Notes: generated by a model from the sequence alone, not told the origin. A stretch of DNA of 64,000 nt from Alphaproteobacteria bacterium (GCA_009995045.1 JAACQG010000005.1:166360-230359), one strand, 5' to 3'; shown: positions 26,593-39,073, counted from the first letter of the stretch. Program-made: numbers and translations.

Positions 26593-27366
26593 ATGTCAGC
26601 GTTTCAAGTAGTTTTGAATAATATTGCTGCGTTGCGCTTAGCAATGTTCTTGCTAACATTTCTTTTTATTCCTGCTTTTGCTTATGGCGTGGCCAGTTTG
26701 TGGGCGATTGCGTTTCTTTTTGTGTTTGTGCGTTTGGCGCGTGAGCTCTGCCAAGCGTCTTTGCGTCGTTATGAAAAGCGGCTTAGCTATACTAATGAAG
26801 CTCCGAAGATGAAGGGGATTGTGGTTGAGCTTTGTGCTTATTTAAGTCTGCCATTTATCGCGTATATTTTTATTGTTGGTGATATTAATGCGGCGGTTTC
26901 GAGCGGGTTGGATCGCGCGGTGGTTTTAAGCTTGCCGCTTGAGGTTATCAAATTACCGATTGATGGCGATCCCAGCGTTTTTCAGATGCTGTTGGTGTTT
27001 CAATTGCTGCTATCCATTTTCGGATTGGGTGGCGGGATGCTCTATGCACGTAAAGAGATTGCGGCGATGTCTTTGCCAGGTCTGCCTAAGAATATTCATA
27101 TAAGCGATAAATCAACCAAAGAAGAGTGGAAGCAGCATAACAAGCTTTGGGGAACATATTATTTTCTTGGTGGCACAGTAGCTATACCAGCGATTTTCAG
27201 TTTAGTTTTTGCGATGTCTTTTTTTGGAAGGTTTTGGTCCTATAACGATATCTATGTTTTTGAATATGTGTTCGTGTTGCCATCTGTCATTTTTATGCCA
27301 TGTGCAATTTTTTCAGTTTTTTTTGCAATCGCATTTCAGGAAATCGCGTGGTCTCGCAATGATTAA
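26593..27366 (+). CDS. Multi-pass membrane protein of unknown function
   Basis: A 257-residue protein with about five to six hydrophobic segments: two near residues 15-55, one near 75-95, one near 130-155, and two in the last third (about 190-215 and 225-250). A positively charged loop follows the second segment (RRYEKRL), as expected for the cytoplasmic side. GGTGGGG lies just before the ATG. It follows dnaN by 41 bp and is probably read from the same transcript. No family recognised. Confidence 0.7.
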   Translation: MSAFQVVLNNIAALRLAMFLLTFLFIPAFAYGVASLWAIAFLFVFVRLARELCQASLRRYEKRLSYTNEAPKMKGIVVELCAYLSLPFIAYIFIVGDINAAVSSGLDRAVVLSLPLEVIKLPIDGDPSVFQMLLVFQLLLSIFGLGGGMLYARKEIAAMSLPGLPKNIHISDKSTKEEWKQHNKLWGTYYFLGGTVAIPAIFSLVFAMSFFGRFWSYNDIYVFEYVFVLPSVIFMPCAIFSVFFAIAFQEIAWSRND

Positions 27367-27552
27367 ACCCTTTTCATAGATAGTAGATAGCAATGTCTGA
27401 TCAATCTCGTGCGATTAGTTCGGATTTGTTAGATTGATAAAGACAGCCTTTACAAATTAAGAAAATTTTCCTATTATTTTGCTCTGCTTGGGTATGGATT
27501 TCCTTCGCGGTGGTGTATATTTTTATTGTGCAAAAAGGAAGTTTGCCCCCCT

Positions 27553-27586
27553 CCCTCCCTTTTTTGAAAAACGAAAAGAAGGAGGG
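27553..27586 (+). promoter_or_regulatory. Hairpin sequestering a perfect Shine-Dalgarno
   Basis: CCCTCC-CTTTTTT (27553-27565) can pair with AAAAGAA-GGAGGG (27574-27586) through a 13-bp stem with one mismatch and an 8-base loop. The 3' arm contains AAGGAGGG, the ribosome binding site of the 7-codon ORF at 27595 and, indirectly, of the dehydrogenase gene. It looks like a translational control element rather than a terminator, as no U-tract follows. Confidence 0.5.
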
Positions 27587-27594
27587 TAAAAAAT

Positions 27595-27618
27595 ATGAAT
27601 AGGAACAAGATGTTATGA
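27595..27618 (+). CDS. Seven-codon leader ORF (MNRNKML)
   Basis: A tiny ORF with the best ribosome binding site of the region (AAGGAGGG, 8 bases upstream). Its stop codon overlaps the start of the dehydrogenase gene as ATGA. This layout suggests translational coupling: ribosomes loading at the leader would open the hairpin and reinitiate. The dehydrogenase also has a weaker AGGAA of its own. The peptide itself shows no feature. Confidence 0.35.
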   Translation: MNRNKML

Positions 27619-28571
27619 AGGCCGTGTGTTTAGATTTTGGGACGTATTATCCGGAAGGGTTGGATGTTTCTACGCTTAAGGCCTCCGCCCCAGAATTTAT
27701 TTTTCATGATCATAGCGACCCATCGCAGATTATTGAGCGTCTTAACGGTGCGTCGATAGTGCTGTCCAATAAAGTTGTTATCAGCAAAGAGGTGATTGCG
27801 GCTTGTCCTGATCTGACGCTGATTGTGGCGGGTGCGACGGGGTATAATCATATTGATGTCGCGGCGGCGCGGGATGCGGGGATTACGGTATGTAATGTGC
27901 GTGGATATTCGACGCCATGTGTGACGCAGCATGTGTTTGCGCTGATCCTTGGCTTGCGTACGCGTGTGATTGATTATCATGAGGATGTGAAAACAGGCAA
28001 ATGGCAGGAAAGCCGTGATTTTTGTTTTCTTGATTATCCGATCCATGAATTGGCGGGGCAAACGCTGGGTGTTATCGGATATGGCGATTTGGGGCGCAGC
28101 GTTGAGGCGGTCGCCAAGGCGTTTGGTATGAATGTTTTAATCGCCGATCATAAGGGGCTTGATGATATTCGTGATGGGCGTACGCGTTTTGAGGATGTGA
28201 TTGCGCGCAGTGATATTATCACGCTGCATTGTCCGCTCACGGCGGAGACAACAGACCTTATTACGGCCAAAGAACTGGCGGCGATGAAGGAAAGCGCAGA
28301 GCTGATTAACACCGCGCGCGGCGGCATTGTGAATGAGGCGGATTTGGCGCAAGCCTTGCGCGACGGCGATATTGCGGGGGCGGGTGTGGATGTGCTTTCG
28401 AAAGAACCACCGAGCGATGGTAATCCCTTGCTTGATCCAGCCATCCCCAATCTGATCGTCACACCCCACACCGCATGGGCGTCGCGTGAGGCGTGTCAGC
28501 GCTTGTTTGATCAGGTTGCGGATGTGATTAAGGGCTATCGGAATGGTTCGCCGATGAATGTTGTGTCGTAG
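27615..28571 (+). CDS. D-isomer-specific 2-hydroxyacid dehydrogenase
   Basis: A 318-residue NAD(P)-dependent dehydrogenase of the glycerate/hydroxypyruvate/phosphoglycerate family. The nucleotide-binding motif GVIGYGDLG is near residue 152. The catalytic Arg-Glu-His triad is in NTARGGIV, VLSKEPP and TPHTAWAS. It probably reduces a 2-oxoacid such as hydroxypyruvate or glyoxylate, but substrate cannot be read. It sits between dnaN and recF; recF begins 5 bp after its stop, so both are likely co-transcribed. Its leader carries a hairpin and a 7-codon ORF. Confidence 0.93.
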   Translation: MKAVCLDFGTYYPEGLDVSTLKASAPEFIFHDHSDPSQIIERLNGASIVLSNKVVISKEVIAACPDLTLIVAGATGYNHIDVAAARDAGITVCNVRGYSTPCVTQHVFALILGLRTRVIDYHEDVKTGKWQESRDFCFLDYPIHELAGQTLGVIGYGDLGRSVEAVAKAFGMNVLIADHKGLDDIRDGRTRFEDVIARSDIITLHCPLTAETTDLITAKELAAMKESAELINTARGGIVNEADLAQALRDGDIAGAGVDVLSKEPPSDGNPLLDPAIPNLIVTPHTAWASREACQRLFDQVADVIKGYRNGSPMNVVS

Positions 28572-28576
28572 CGTTC

Positions 28577-29713
28577 ATGTCTCATTTGCGTTCCCTAATT
28601 CTGACCAATTTTCGTTGTTATGGCGCGGCGCGGCTGGATGATGTTTCATCGGGGTTGGTTGTTTTGCATGGGGCCAATGGCGCGGGAAAAACCAACGTGT
28701 TGGAGGCGGTATCTCTGTTGTCGCCGGGGCGTGGTTTACGCGGCGCGCGGGTGATGGATATTCAATCACAAAATCATGGTGATGCATGGGCGGTTGCGGC
28801 GGAGCTTGCGACGGATTACGGGCCGATTAAGCTTGGCACGGGTTTGGATGTGAGCAGTAAAGCGGGCGCGGAAAAGCGTGTTATTCGTGTGAACGGGCAA
28901 AATGCGCGTGGGCAAAATGCCTTTGCCGAGCATGTGTCCTGCGTGTGGCTCACACCGCAGATGGATCGTTTATTTCTTGATTCGTCATCACATCGGCGGC
29001 GGTTTTTGGATCGCTTGGTGTTTGCATTTGATCCGGGGCATTCGGGGCGTTTGACACGGTATGAGAATGCGATGCGCCAACGCTCGCGCGTGTTATCGGA
29101 TGGCGGTGATGCGGCGTGGGTTGAGGGGTTGGAATCGCAGATGGCGGAGACTGGCTGCGCGATTGCGGCGGCGCGGCTCGATTTTGTTGAGCGTTTGCAA
29201 GCCGCGTGTGAGGCGGTTGATACGCCTGATGTTTCTGGCTATTTTCCGCTGGCGCGATTGCGGGCGAAGGGTGCGGTTGAGGAATTATTGGTTGAGGCCT
29301 CCGCGTTAGAGGCGGAAGATATTTTTAAGGTAAATTTGCGGGAATCGCGCGCGCGGGATGCGATAGTAGGCGGCGCAGCGATGGGGCCGCATAAATCGGA
29401 TTTGGATGTGCGATATGCCGCGAAAAATATGCCTGCGGATCAATGTTCCACGGGTGAGCAGAAAGCGTTGCTCATTGGTATTATTCTGGCGCATGCCGCG
29501 CTGATTAAGGCTGAACGCGGGGCTCCGCCGATTTTATTGCTCGATGAGGTCGCGGCGCATTTGGATGAAGCGCGGCGCGGCGCGCTGTATGATTTGCTGG
29601 AAGATTTAGGCGCGCAAGTCTGGCTGACGGGGACTGATGAGAATTTGTTTACCGCGATTGAAGGCCGGGCGCAGTTTTTTGAGGTTAGGGATGCGGCTGT
29701 TTTTGTGAGTTAG
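28577..29713 (+). CDS. recF: DNA replication and repair protein RecF
   Basis: A 378-residue SMC/ABC-like ATPase that loads RecA at gaps. Walker A is GANGAGKT at residues 32-39; the signature region with STGEQKAL and Walker B ILLLDEVAAHLD lie in the C-terminal third. It starts 5 bp after the dehydrogenase gene and has no good ribosome binding site of its own. Its stop overlaps, tail to tail, the stop of the cupin-DUF2867 gene on the other strand by 4 bp. Confidence 0.96.
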   Translation: MSHLRSLILTNFRCYGAARLDDVSSGLVVLHGANGAGKTNVLEAVSLLSPGRGLRGARVMDIQSQNHGDAWAVAAELATDYGPIKLGTGLDVSSKAGAEKRVIRVNGQNARGQNAFAEHVSCVWLTPQMDRLFLDSSSHRRRFLDRLVFAFDPGHSGRLTRYENAMRQRSRVLSDGGDAAWVEGLESQMAETGCAIAAARLDFVERLQAACEAVDTPDVSGYFPLARLRAKGAVEELLVEASALEAEDIFKVNLRESRARDAIVGGAAMGPHKSDLDVRYAAKNMPADQCSTGEQKALLIGIILAHAALIKAERGAPPILLLDEVAAHLDEARRGALYDLLEDLGAQVWLTGTDENLFTAIEGRAQFFEVRDAAVFVS

Positions 29714-31095
29714 CGGGAATTTGATATTTGATTCAACGCGAAATCAGTCGCTAATTTAAGCATTTTTGGAGATATATATTTGCGATGAACATAATCTATA
29801 ATTGCCATGTAGAATTTGCCGAAGCTATTCTTGCAATGTACGCGAGTTCCCATGGATATTTCGATTGTTTCTTGGTTTATAATATTAACAGCAATGCATG
29901 ATCTGAATTTTAGATGTTTGTCATCTGCGCCAAGGATGATCTCAGCGCTTTGATCTTTGATTTTCTGGTCTATTACTGGGTATCGATTGGCAAAAAGATT
30001 TTCAACTTTATCTGAAAGCAATGATGATACCGGACATCCCAAAGGCGATGTTCTTAAGCCTAACGGTTTTACGATGATATTTCTAATCATCATCAATCTT
30101 GATACATTTTTTGGGGCATTTAATAAGAAGCCTTCTAGAAGTGTTTCTAATATTTCTGGCGCGTTGGTGTTTTTGAAGTTGCCTGAACATTTTATTAGGA
30201 ATGTATCTTCGTGGTGAATTTCGTAGTCTTGAAGTTGGTCTTTTAACAAGGATGTATGCGGAGATTTTTTTAGTTCTTGAATATCTCTTTTCTCAACTGT
30301 TTTTGAAATATAACCATTTGGTTGATTCCATGAGATCAGAAAAGTTCGTAATATGCCCATGCTGCCGCGAAACGTATCGCATACTGCGCGTTGAGCTGTT
30401 CCAGCGGCGGCATCTAATGATAAGGTGGTTGTAGGGATTTTGATATGTTGAAATTCTTTGCTATGAATAATTTTTGTGACTTTAGCTGGTAATAATTCTG
30501 TCAGGGTTGGAATATCAGCATTATTTGTGATGACTTTTTCTTTAATATCGTTAGGCAAGCTTCCGCCAAGTTCATTGGTATGGCAAGACAGTGCGACGAA
30601 TACAGGGTGTAAGGTGTTTTTTGATAATGGGTAGAATTGATGCCAGGTTTCACCGCCAAATCGTACGGTAAAGAGGCAATCTGGCGGTATGTTGATGAAG
30701 TTTAATTCATCTATAAATTTGTTTGGCTCTTTCTCTATTTCTGCGTGGGTTGCTGTTGAGAAACGGAGCTGGGCTCCTCCGCTTCCGGAAATGGCTGTAA
30801 AAACTCTGTGTCCTGCATGGCTGTGGAAAGGGTGTCCTTTTGGCCCAACGGCGAAGGAGTATAATGTTGATGGGTCGTCTAATGGCAAATTGATATCGCC
30901 CAGCTTGGCTGAGGGTTCGTCTAGCTCATCGATAAAGTTGGTGTGATGCGACTGTCTGGATGTAATGTTTTTAAAAAGATGGTTGCCTGCCCCATGACCA
31001 AGTTGCGCGATTAAAGACACTTCTATGGGCAATCCGTTTTTGTTAGGAATATGAACGTGTGGGAATGTTTTTATGATTTTAGTCTGATGGATCAT
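29710..31095 (-). CDS. Two-domain protein: cupin-like N-terminus and DUF2867-like C-terminus
   Basis: A 461-residue protein. Residues 85-185 look like a double-stranded beta-helix (cupin): HPFHSHAGHRVFTAISGSGG with several histidines that could bind metal, then FINIPPDCLFTVRFGGETWHQF. Residues 230-455 resemble the DUF2867/START-like domain that follows some short-chain dehydrogenases, with RNIIVKPLGLRTSPLGCPVS near residue 350. Both parts are recognised by pattern only. The gene is AT-rich and inserted between recF and hisC-like genes, which argues for later acquisition. Neither substrate nor pathway can be named. Confidence 0.6.
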   Translation of the reverse strand: MIHQTKIIKTFPHVHIPNKNGLPIEVSLIAQLGHGAGNHLFKNITSRQSHHTNFIDELDEPSAKLGDINLPLDDPSTLYSFAVGPKGHPFHSHAGHRVFTAISGSGGAQLRFSTATHAEIEKEPNKFIDELNFINIPPDCLFTVRFGGETWHQFYPLSKNTLHPVFVALSCHTNELGGSLPNDIKEKVITNNADIPTLTELLPAKVTKIIHSKEFQHIKIPTTTLSLDAAAGTAQRAVCDTFRGSMGILRTFLISWNQPNGYISKTVEKRDIQELKKSPHTSLLKDQLQDYEIHHEDTFLIKCSGNFKNTNAPEILETLLEGFLLNAPKNVSRLMMIRNIIVKPLGLRTSPLGCPVSSLLSDKVENLFANRYPVIDQKIKDQSAEIILGADDKHLKFRSCIAVNIINQETIEISMGTRVHCKNSFGKFYMAIIDYVHRKYISPKMLKLATDFALNQISNSR

Positions 31096-31114
31096 TGTTT
31101 AACTCTCAATGTTT

Positions 31115-32200
31115 TTATGATTCATAATCAGCGAGCAAATCAAGAAGTAAGTCATTCTCCTGCGGCGTGCCGATAGAGATTCTTAGGCAGTTTTCGGTAA
31201 GGGGTTTGGTTGAAAAATCTCTGAGTATGACTTTGCTTTTTGCGCAGTGATTGAGGAATCCTTTTGCGTCGTTCATTTCAACAAGGAAGAAATTGGCGTC
31301 GGTTGGGAATACATAAGAGGCTGCGTCGGATGCGTTAAAGGCTTCGATGACGCGATCGCGTTCGTTTAGGAGTTTTTTGATGTTGTCCTTTGCGATTGCC
31401 CGTATTTCGGGGGAAAGAACGTGAAATGCGGCTTGGATGCTCATCAGGGGGAGTGGATATGCGTCGAGCGCTTTGGCTTTTACGAGGGAGATAAATTCTT
31501 TGTCAGATGAGATAAAACATCCCATGCGCATGCCAGCGAAGCTGTATGATTTTGACAGGGTACGAAGGACAATTATGTTCGGCGCGGAATCGAGGTCTTC
31601 ACAAATTGAGCCTTGGGCGGAGAATTCGGCGTAGGTTTCGTCGACGATGACGATGGCTTTGCCCTCTAGCGCGGCGGCGATGCCGAGCACATCGATGTGG
31701 TCGAAGCTTGTGCCGCTTGGGTTGTTGGGTGTGCAGATATAGACGAGTTTGACTTCGGGTTTGCTTGCGGTTTCGATGATGTTTTGTTGGTCGAGTTTGA
31801 ATGTGCCGTCTTCTTTGAGAAGTGGAACTTCGAGTACATCTGCGGGGGCTGCGCGCGCGTCAACGCCATACATGCCAAATGTCGGCGGACAAATGAGAAC
31901 AGCGTCTTTGTGCGGTTCGCAGAAGAGTTTGGTGAGGATGACGAGCGCTTCGTCGGCGCCGCGTGTCATGATGATTTGGTCGTGGTCAACGCCATATGCG
32001 TTTGCGAAAGCGAGCGCGAGAGCTTCGGGTTGTGGCTGTGGGTAGCGGTTAAAGCCTTCAAGGCCAGGGAGTTCGAAGGGGTTCTCATTGGCATTGAGAA
32101 AGATGGTCGAGTCGTCTTTTGTGACTTCCATTCCCGCCGAAATATAGCCGTCCATGGTGAGGTAGTGCGGGCGAAGCAGGTTTTTAATTTCTGGTTTCAT
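31115..32200 (-). CDS. hisC: Histidinol-phosphate aminotransferase-like PLP enzyme
   Basis: A 361-residue fold-I aminotransferase. The PLP lysine is in RTLSKSYSFAGMRMG, the pyridine-nitrogen Asp in VDETYAEFS, and the arginine tail in CLRISIGTPQEN. This is the HisC pattern; it transfers amino groups between glutamate and imidazole-acetol phosphate, and some homologues act on aromatic 2-oxoacids. No other his gene lies nearby, so the in vivo role is less certain than the family. AAGGA lies 7 bases before the ATG. It starts 37 bp from the divergent metzincin gene. Confidence 0.88.
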   Translation of the reverse strand: MKPEIKNLLRPHYLTMDGYISAGMEVTKDDSTIFLNANENPFELPGLEGFNRYPQPQPEALALAFANAYGVDHDQIIMTRGADEALVILTKLFCEPHKDAVLICPPTFGMYGVDARAAPADVLEVPLLKEDGTFKLDQQNIIETASKPEVKLVYICTPNNPSGTSFDHIDVLGIAAALEGKAIVIVDETYAEFSAQGSICEDLDSAPNIIVLRTLSKSYSFAGMRMGCFISSDKEFISLVKAKALDAYPLPLMSIQAAFHVLSPEIRAIAKDNIKKLLNERDRVIEAFNASDAASYVFPTDANFFLVEMNDAKGFLNHCAKSKVILRDFSTKPLTENCLRISIGTPQENDLLLDLLADYES

Positions 32201-32237
32201 TCATCATTCCTTAAAAGCAAGGCTGTATCATACATAT

Positions 32238-33065
32238 ATGGCGATTACAGAGCAATGCAAAGCAGCAATGATTAAGCAAGGTGTTTTGACGGTAGAGTTG
32301 GAAGACGGAAGTGTTGTGCCTGCTGGCATGGCGTTGATGAATAAAGATGTTCTTCGCATTGCTCTGGTTGAGGGGGATGGTGAGGGGGCTTATCCTGTCG
32401 GATTTTACACTGATGATTTCGGGCGTTTTATAGATGACGATAATGATTATTTTCAATCTCTTGTTTTAGGCAATGGCGGTGAATTCCCGGATGGTATGGA
32501 AGATAGCGTTAGACGTGCGATCGTGTTTTGGACTGATAGTGATGTTGAATTTGTGTCCATAGATGATGATCCTGATATTAATGTTTTTGCTTTTGAGACA
32601 GATGGAAATTTGCCAGTAATCTCGTTAGGGAGAGCCTCTTTTCCTGATAATAATAGCGATAATGATCGCTATGCGTCTTATGGTGGTGATGTTGCTTATG
32701 TGGGTATTAATGTCGGTTTGATTGGTTTGCCTGGTTATTCGGATGTTGTATTAAACGGTGGGTCGTTTAATGACGCGATTGAGGATTTTTTAAAGCATGA
32801 ATTTGGCCATAATTTTGGTGTTATCCATCCCCGTGATGCAGGTGAGGATTTGAGAGCGAATATGGATGCGGGAAAAGAGGCGAATAAGGATATACAGTCG
32901 GTTTGTACTGGCGTTGATATTGATGATTTGCAGGCATATTTTATTAATGCAACCATGTCCGTTGATAGTAGCGCGCCAAACGAAGTTAGGCGTATGAGTG
33001 AGTATGATTCTCGTGCGATTGATTATCTCAAAACAGGTGTGCCGCCAAATGCCGTGAAGCCTTAA
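32238..33065 (+). CDS. Metzincin-type zinc metalloprotease
   Basis: A 275-residue protein with the full metzincin zinc site HEFGHNFGVIH: His187, Glu188, His191, Gly194 and His197. A Met-turn candidate follows in NATMSVD, and EYDSRAIDYLKTG resembles the region after the site in M10-like enzymes. The N-terminal 100 residues are acidic and Gly-rich. No signal peptide is visible, so export, if any, would need another route (for example type I or type IV secretion) or the enzyme is cytoplasmic. The start ATG has AAGG at a long distance. Family is clear; substrate is unknown. Confidence 0.75.
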   Translation: MAITEQCKAAMIKQGVLTVELEDGSVVPAGMALMNKDVLRIALVEGDGEGAYPVGFYTDDFGRFIDDDNDYFQSLVLGNGGEFPDGMEDSVRRAIVFWTDSDVEFVSIDDDPDINVFAFETDGNLPVISLGRASFPDNNSDNDRYASYGGDVAYVGINVGLIGLPGYSDVVLNGGSFNDAIEDFLKHEFGHNFGVIHPRDAGEDLRANMDAGKEANKDIQSVCTGVDIDDLQAYFINATMSVDSSAPNEVRRMSEYDSRAIDYLKTGVPPNAVKP

Positions 33066-33206
33066 TTGATTATTTAATTTGCCTATATATTTCAATGTCT
33101 TATTATTCCTTAAAACGGGGATAAAATCCTTGTTTTTGCTGTCTTTTGTATGCCCTGCGTGCTATAAAAAAATACAGTAAAATTAGGACTTTAAGGAATT
33201 TGATAG

Positions 33207-36339
<3,133 letters not shown>

Positions 36340-36349
36340 AGCAATTTAA

Positions 36350-37171
36350 TCAAATACCCAAAATCCCTCTCGCCTCTTTCGCGCTTGCTGGATGACGTCC
36401 GTGTTGTTCGCACATGTCGGCGACGCGTTTTACGAGGGCGGCGTTTGAGGGGGCTAGGGTTTTGGCGTCTAGTCTTATGTTGTCTTCTAATCCTGTGCGG
36501 CAGTGGCCGCCGAGTTCTAGGCACCATTTATTGACTTCGATTTGGGTTTTGCCGATTCCTGCGGCTGTCCATGTGGCTTGGGGGAGGATTTCTTTTAATT
36601 CATCGATGTAAAATTCTAGCAATTTTCGTTTGGCGGGCAGGGCGTTTTTGATGCCGAAGACGAATTGCACATGGGCGTTGGGTTTGACCAATCCCATCTC
36701 CACTAATTTTTGCGCGTTATAGAGCATATGAAAGTCGAAGATTTCTATCTCTGGTTTGATGTTATGGGTTTGCATTTCGCGGGCGAGATAATCAATAAGC
36801 TCTGGCGGGTTTTGGTAGACGATGGTTGGGAAATTGACCGACCCCGTGGAGAGTGATGCCATTTCCGGTTTATGGTGAAGCATAGAGCCGCGTTCGTTCA
36901 TCTCACGGCCTCTGCCACCCGTGGAAAATTGGACGATCATGCCGGGGCAATGTTTGTTGAGGCCGTCTTGTACGTCTTTGAAAAATTGCGGGTTGGAGGA
37001 TGAGCTTTGATCGGGGTTGCGCGCGTGTATGTGGGCTATGGTCGCGCCTGCTTCGAAGGCTTCATGGGCGGATTCGATTTGTTCATCTGCGGTGATTGGC
37101 ACGGCGGGATTGTGTTCTTTGCGCGGCACGGAGCCGCAGAGGGCAACGGTGATGATACAAGGTTTGGTCAT
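36350..37171 (-). CDS. Beta-keto acid cleavage enzyme (BKACE, PF05853 type)
   Basis: A 273-residue TIM-barrel metalloenzyme that cleaves a beta-keto acid using acetyl-CoA; the first characterised member acts on 3-keto-5-aminohexanoate in lysine fermentation. The zinc-ligand motif HIHAR is near residue 47, with the conserved QFSTGG, EIFDFHML and GIGKTQIEVN stretches. Length matches the family. The substrate range of the family is broad, so this enzyme's substrate is unassigned. It stands alone, convergent with the secreted-protein gene and divergent from argS. Confidence 0.9.
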   Translation of the reverse strand: MTKPCIITVALCGSVPRKEHNPAVPITADEQIESAHEAFEAGATIAHIHARNPDQSSSSNPQFFKDVQDGLNKHCPGMIVQFSTGGRGREMNERGSMLHHKPEMASLSTGSVNFPTIVYQNPPELIDYLAREMQTHNIKPEIEIFDFHMLYNAQKLVEMGLVKPNAHVQFVFGIKNALPAKRKLLEFYIDELKEILPQATWTAAGIGKTQIEVNKWCLELGGHCRTGLEDNIRLDAKTLAPSNAALVKRVADMCEQHGRHPASAKEARGILGI

Positions 37172-37245
37172 TTATGGCCTTCTTTTTTTGTTGGGATTCC
37201 TTTATACAATCCATAAGACATTCATGGAAATAGAGAATTTTAGAT

Positions 37246-39009
37246 ATGACATCATTGACGCAAAAATTATCAGTTATCGTTGGCGAGGCTTTTGAGGCGC
37301 AAGATTTGCCGCGTGAGCTTGGGGCTGTACGGGTGAGTGATCGCCCGGATTTGTGTCAGTTCCAGTGCAATGGCGCGATGGGCGCGGCCAAGCAAGCGAA
37401 GAAAAATCCGCGTGAGGTAGCGCAAGGGATTGTTGATGTGTTGGCGGCGGATGATCGTTTTGGATCCGTTGAGATTGCGGGGCCGGGATTTATCAATCTT
37501 AAGGTGAGTGATTCCTACCTTCAGGCGCATTTGAGTGATGTGCAGGATAATATCCGCATGGGTATCGCGATGAGCGGGGGCGGGCAGACTGCTGTGCTTG
37601 ATTATGGCGGGATGAATGTGGCCAAGGCGATGCATGTCGGGCATTTGCGATCGCTCGCGATTGGGGATTGCTTGAAGCGTATGATGCGTTTTGCGGGATA
37701 CGAGGCGCTTGGTGATATTCATCTGGGTGATTGGGGATTGCAGATGGGGCAGATCATTAGTGAATTTGCTATTCGTTATCCGCAGTGGCCATATTTTGAT
37801 GCGAATTTTGAGGGTGAGTATTCTGCTGATGCTCCGTTTGAATATAGCGAGCTTGAAGAGGTTTATCCGCTTGCGTCACAGGCGTGTAAGGATGATGAGG
37901 CGCGTTTGGAATTGGCGCGTGTTGCGACCGCAGAGTTACAGAACGGGCGGCGCGGTTATGTCGCGTTATGGCGACATTTCATTGCGCTTTCGATTGCCGA
38001 TATTCGCCGCAACATTGAGCCGCTTGGCATTGATTTCGAGATTTGGAAGGGGGAGTCGGATGTCAATGATTTGATCCCCGAGATATCGGATGATTTAAAA
38101 TCAAAGGGTGTGCTGGAAGAAAGTAATGGTGCGCAGGTGATTGCGGTTGAGCGCGAGGGGGATAATAAAGACGTTCCGCCGCTGATGTTCTTTAAATCTA
38201 ATGGTGCGGCGACATATGGGACGACGGATTTGGCGACGATTTATGATCGTGTGAAAACTTATCCTGCGCTGACGCATTTGGTGTATGAGACGGATATTCG
38301 TCAGAATTTGCATTTTGAACAGGTCTTTCGGGCGGCGGAGCGTGCGGGATATGCTGATGATATCACGTTGAAACATATTGGGCATGGGACGATTAACGGC
38401 ACGGATGGCAAGCCATTTAAGACACGTGAAGGCAAGGCGATGACATTCCGTGATATGGTTGTGGCGTGTCGTGAGAAAGCAGATGCGCGCTTGGCTGAGG
38501 CAAATTTAGATGATGATATTGACCAAGACGAGTTGGATGATATCGCGGCGAAGGTAACATGTGCAGCGCTGAAATTTGCGGAGCTTAGCAATCAGGCGCA
38601 TATGGATTATGTGTTCGATTTGGACCGGATGACATCATTTGAGGGGAAGACGGGGCCGTATGTGTTGTATCAGGCTGTACGTATTCAATCCCTTTTGAAG
38701 AAAGCGGGTGTTGATACCGATGGCCGGATTGATTTGAACATTACGGATGCTGATCGCTCTCTTGCGTTGTTATTGACGGAATTGCCGGATCATTTCGATA
38801 TGGCGCTTAAGCATTATTCGCCTTATGTATTGTGTGATTACGCGTATAAGATTGCGCAGGAATTTAGCTCTTTCTATGGGAATTGTCACATTTTATCGGA
38901 AGAGGATGAGGCGATACGTACCAGCCGTTTGGCTTTGTGTGCGTTGACGCATCGACAGCTTGTGCTTGTGCTTGAGCTTTTGGGGATTGAGGTTCCTGCG
39001 CGGATGTAA
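37246..39009 (+). CDS. argS: Arginyl-tRNA synthetase
   Basis: Class I synthetase of 587 residues, charging tRNA-Arg. The HIGH motif reads HVGHLRS after NVAKAM near residue 128. The domain with DALRR/anticodon-binding features ends in the family tail LGIEVPARM. The N-terminal Add-1 domain is present. There is no canonical KMSK; the equivalent region reads KTREGKAMTF, usual for ArgRS. It is followed 64 bp later by a degenerate Fic protein gene. Confidence 0.97.
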   Translation: MTSLTQKLSVIVGEAFEAQDLPRELGAVRVSDRPDLCQFQCNGAMGAAKQAKKNPREVAQGIVDVLAADDRFGSVEIAGPGFINLKVSDSYLQAHLSDVQDNIRMGIAMSGGGQTAVLDYGGMNVAKAMHVGHLRSLAIGDCLKRMMRFAGYEALGDIHLGDWGLQMGQIISEFAIRYPQWPYFDANFEGEYSADAPFEYSELEEVYPLASQACKDDEARLELARVATAELQNGRRGYVALWRHFIALSIADIRRNIEPLGIDFEIWKGESDVNDLIPEISDDLKSKGVLEESNGAQVIAVEREGDNKDVPPLMFFKSNGAATYGTTDLATIYDRVKTYPALTHLVYETDIRQNLHFEQVFRAAERAGYADDITLKHIGHGTINGTDGKPFKTREGKAMTFRDMVVACREKADARLAEANLDDDIDQDELDDIAAKVTCAALKFAELSNQAHMDYVFDLDRMTSFEGKTGPYVLYQAVRIQSLLKKAGVDTDGRIDLNITDADRSLALLLTELPDHFDMALKHYSPYVLCDYAYKIAQEFSSFYGNCHILSEEDEAIRTSRLALCALTHRQLVLVLELLGIEVPARM

Positions 39010-39073
39010 TGGTCGCGAGCGTCGCGGTGAAAATGCGGCTTGATTTTTGGCTTAAATTGGCTAAAATGTTCTC

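Noticed and set aside
27553-27592. Hairpin upstream of the dehydrogenase gene as a terminator of the preceding membrane-protein gene
   Set aside because: It is followed by TAAAAAAT, not by T residues, and overlaps a ribosome binding site, so a translational role fits better.
31697-32275. A 192-codon + strand frame antisense to hisC
   Set aside because: It lies wholly opposite a well-supported aminotransferase gene, has no ribosome binding site, and its Cys/Phe-rich composition is that of an antisense shadow.
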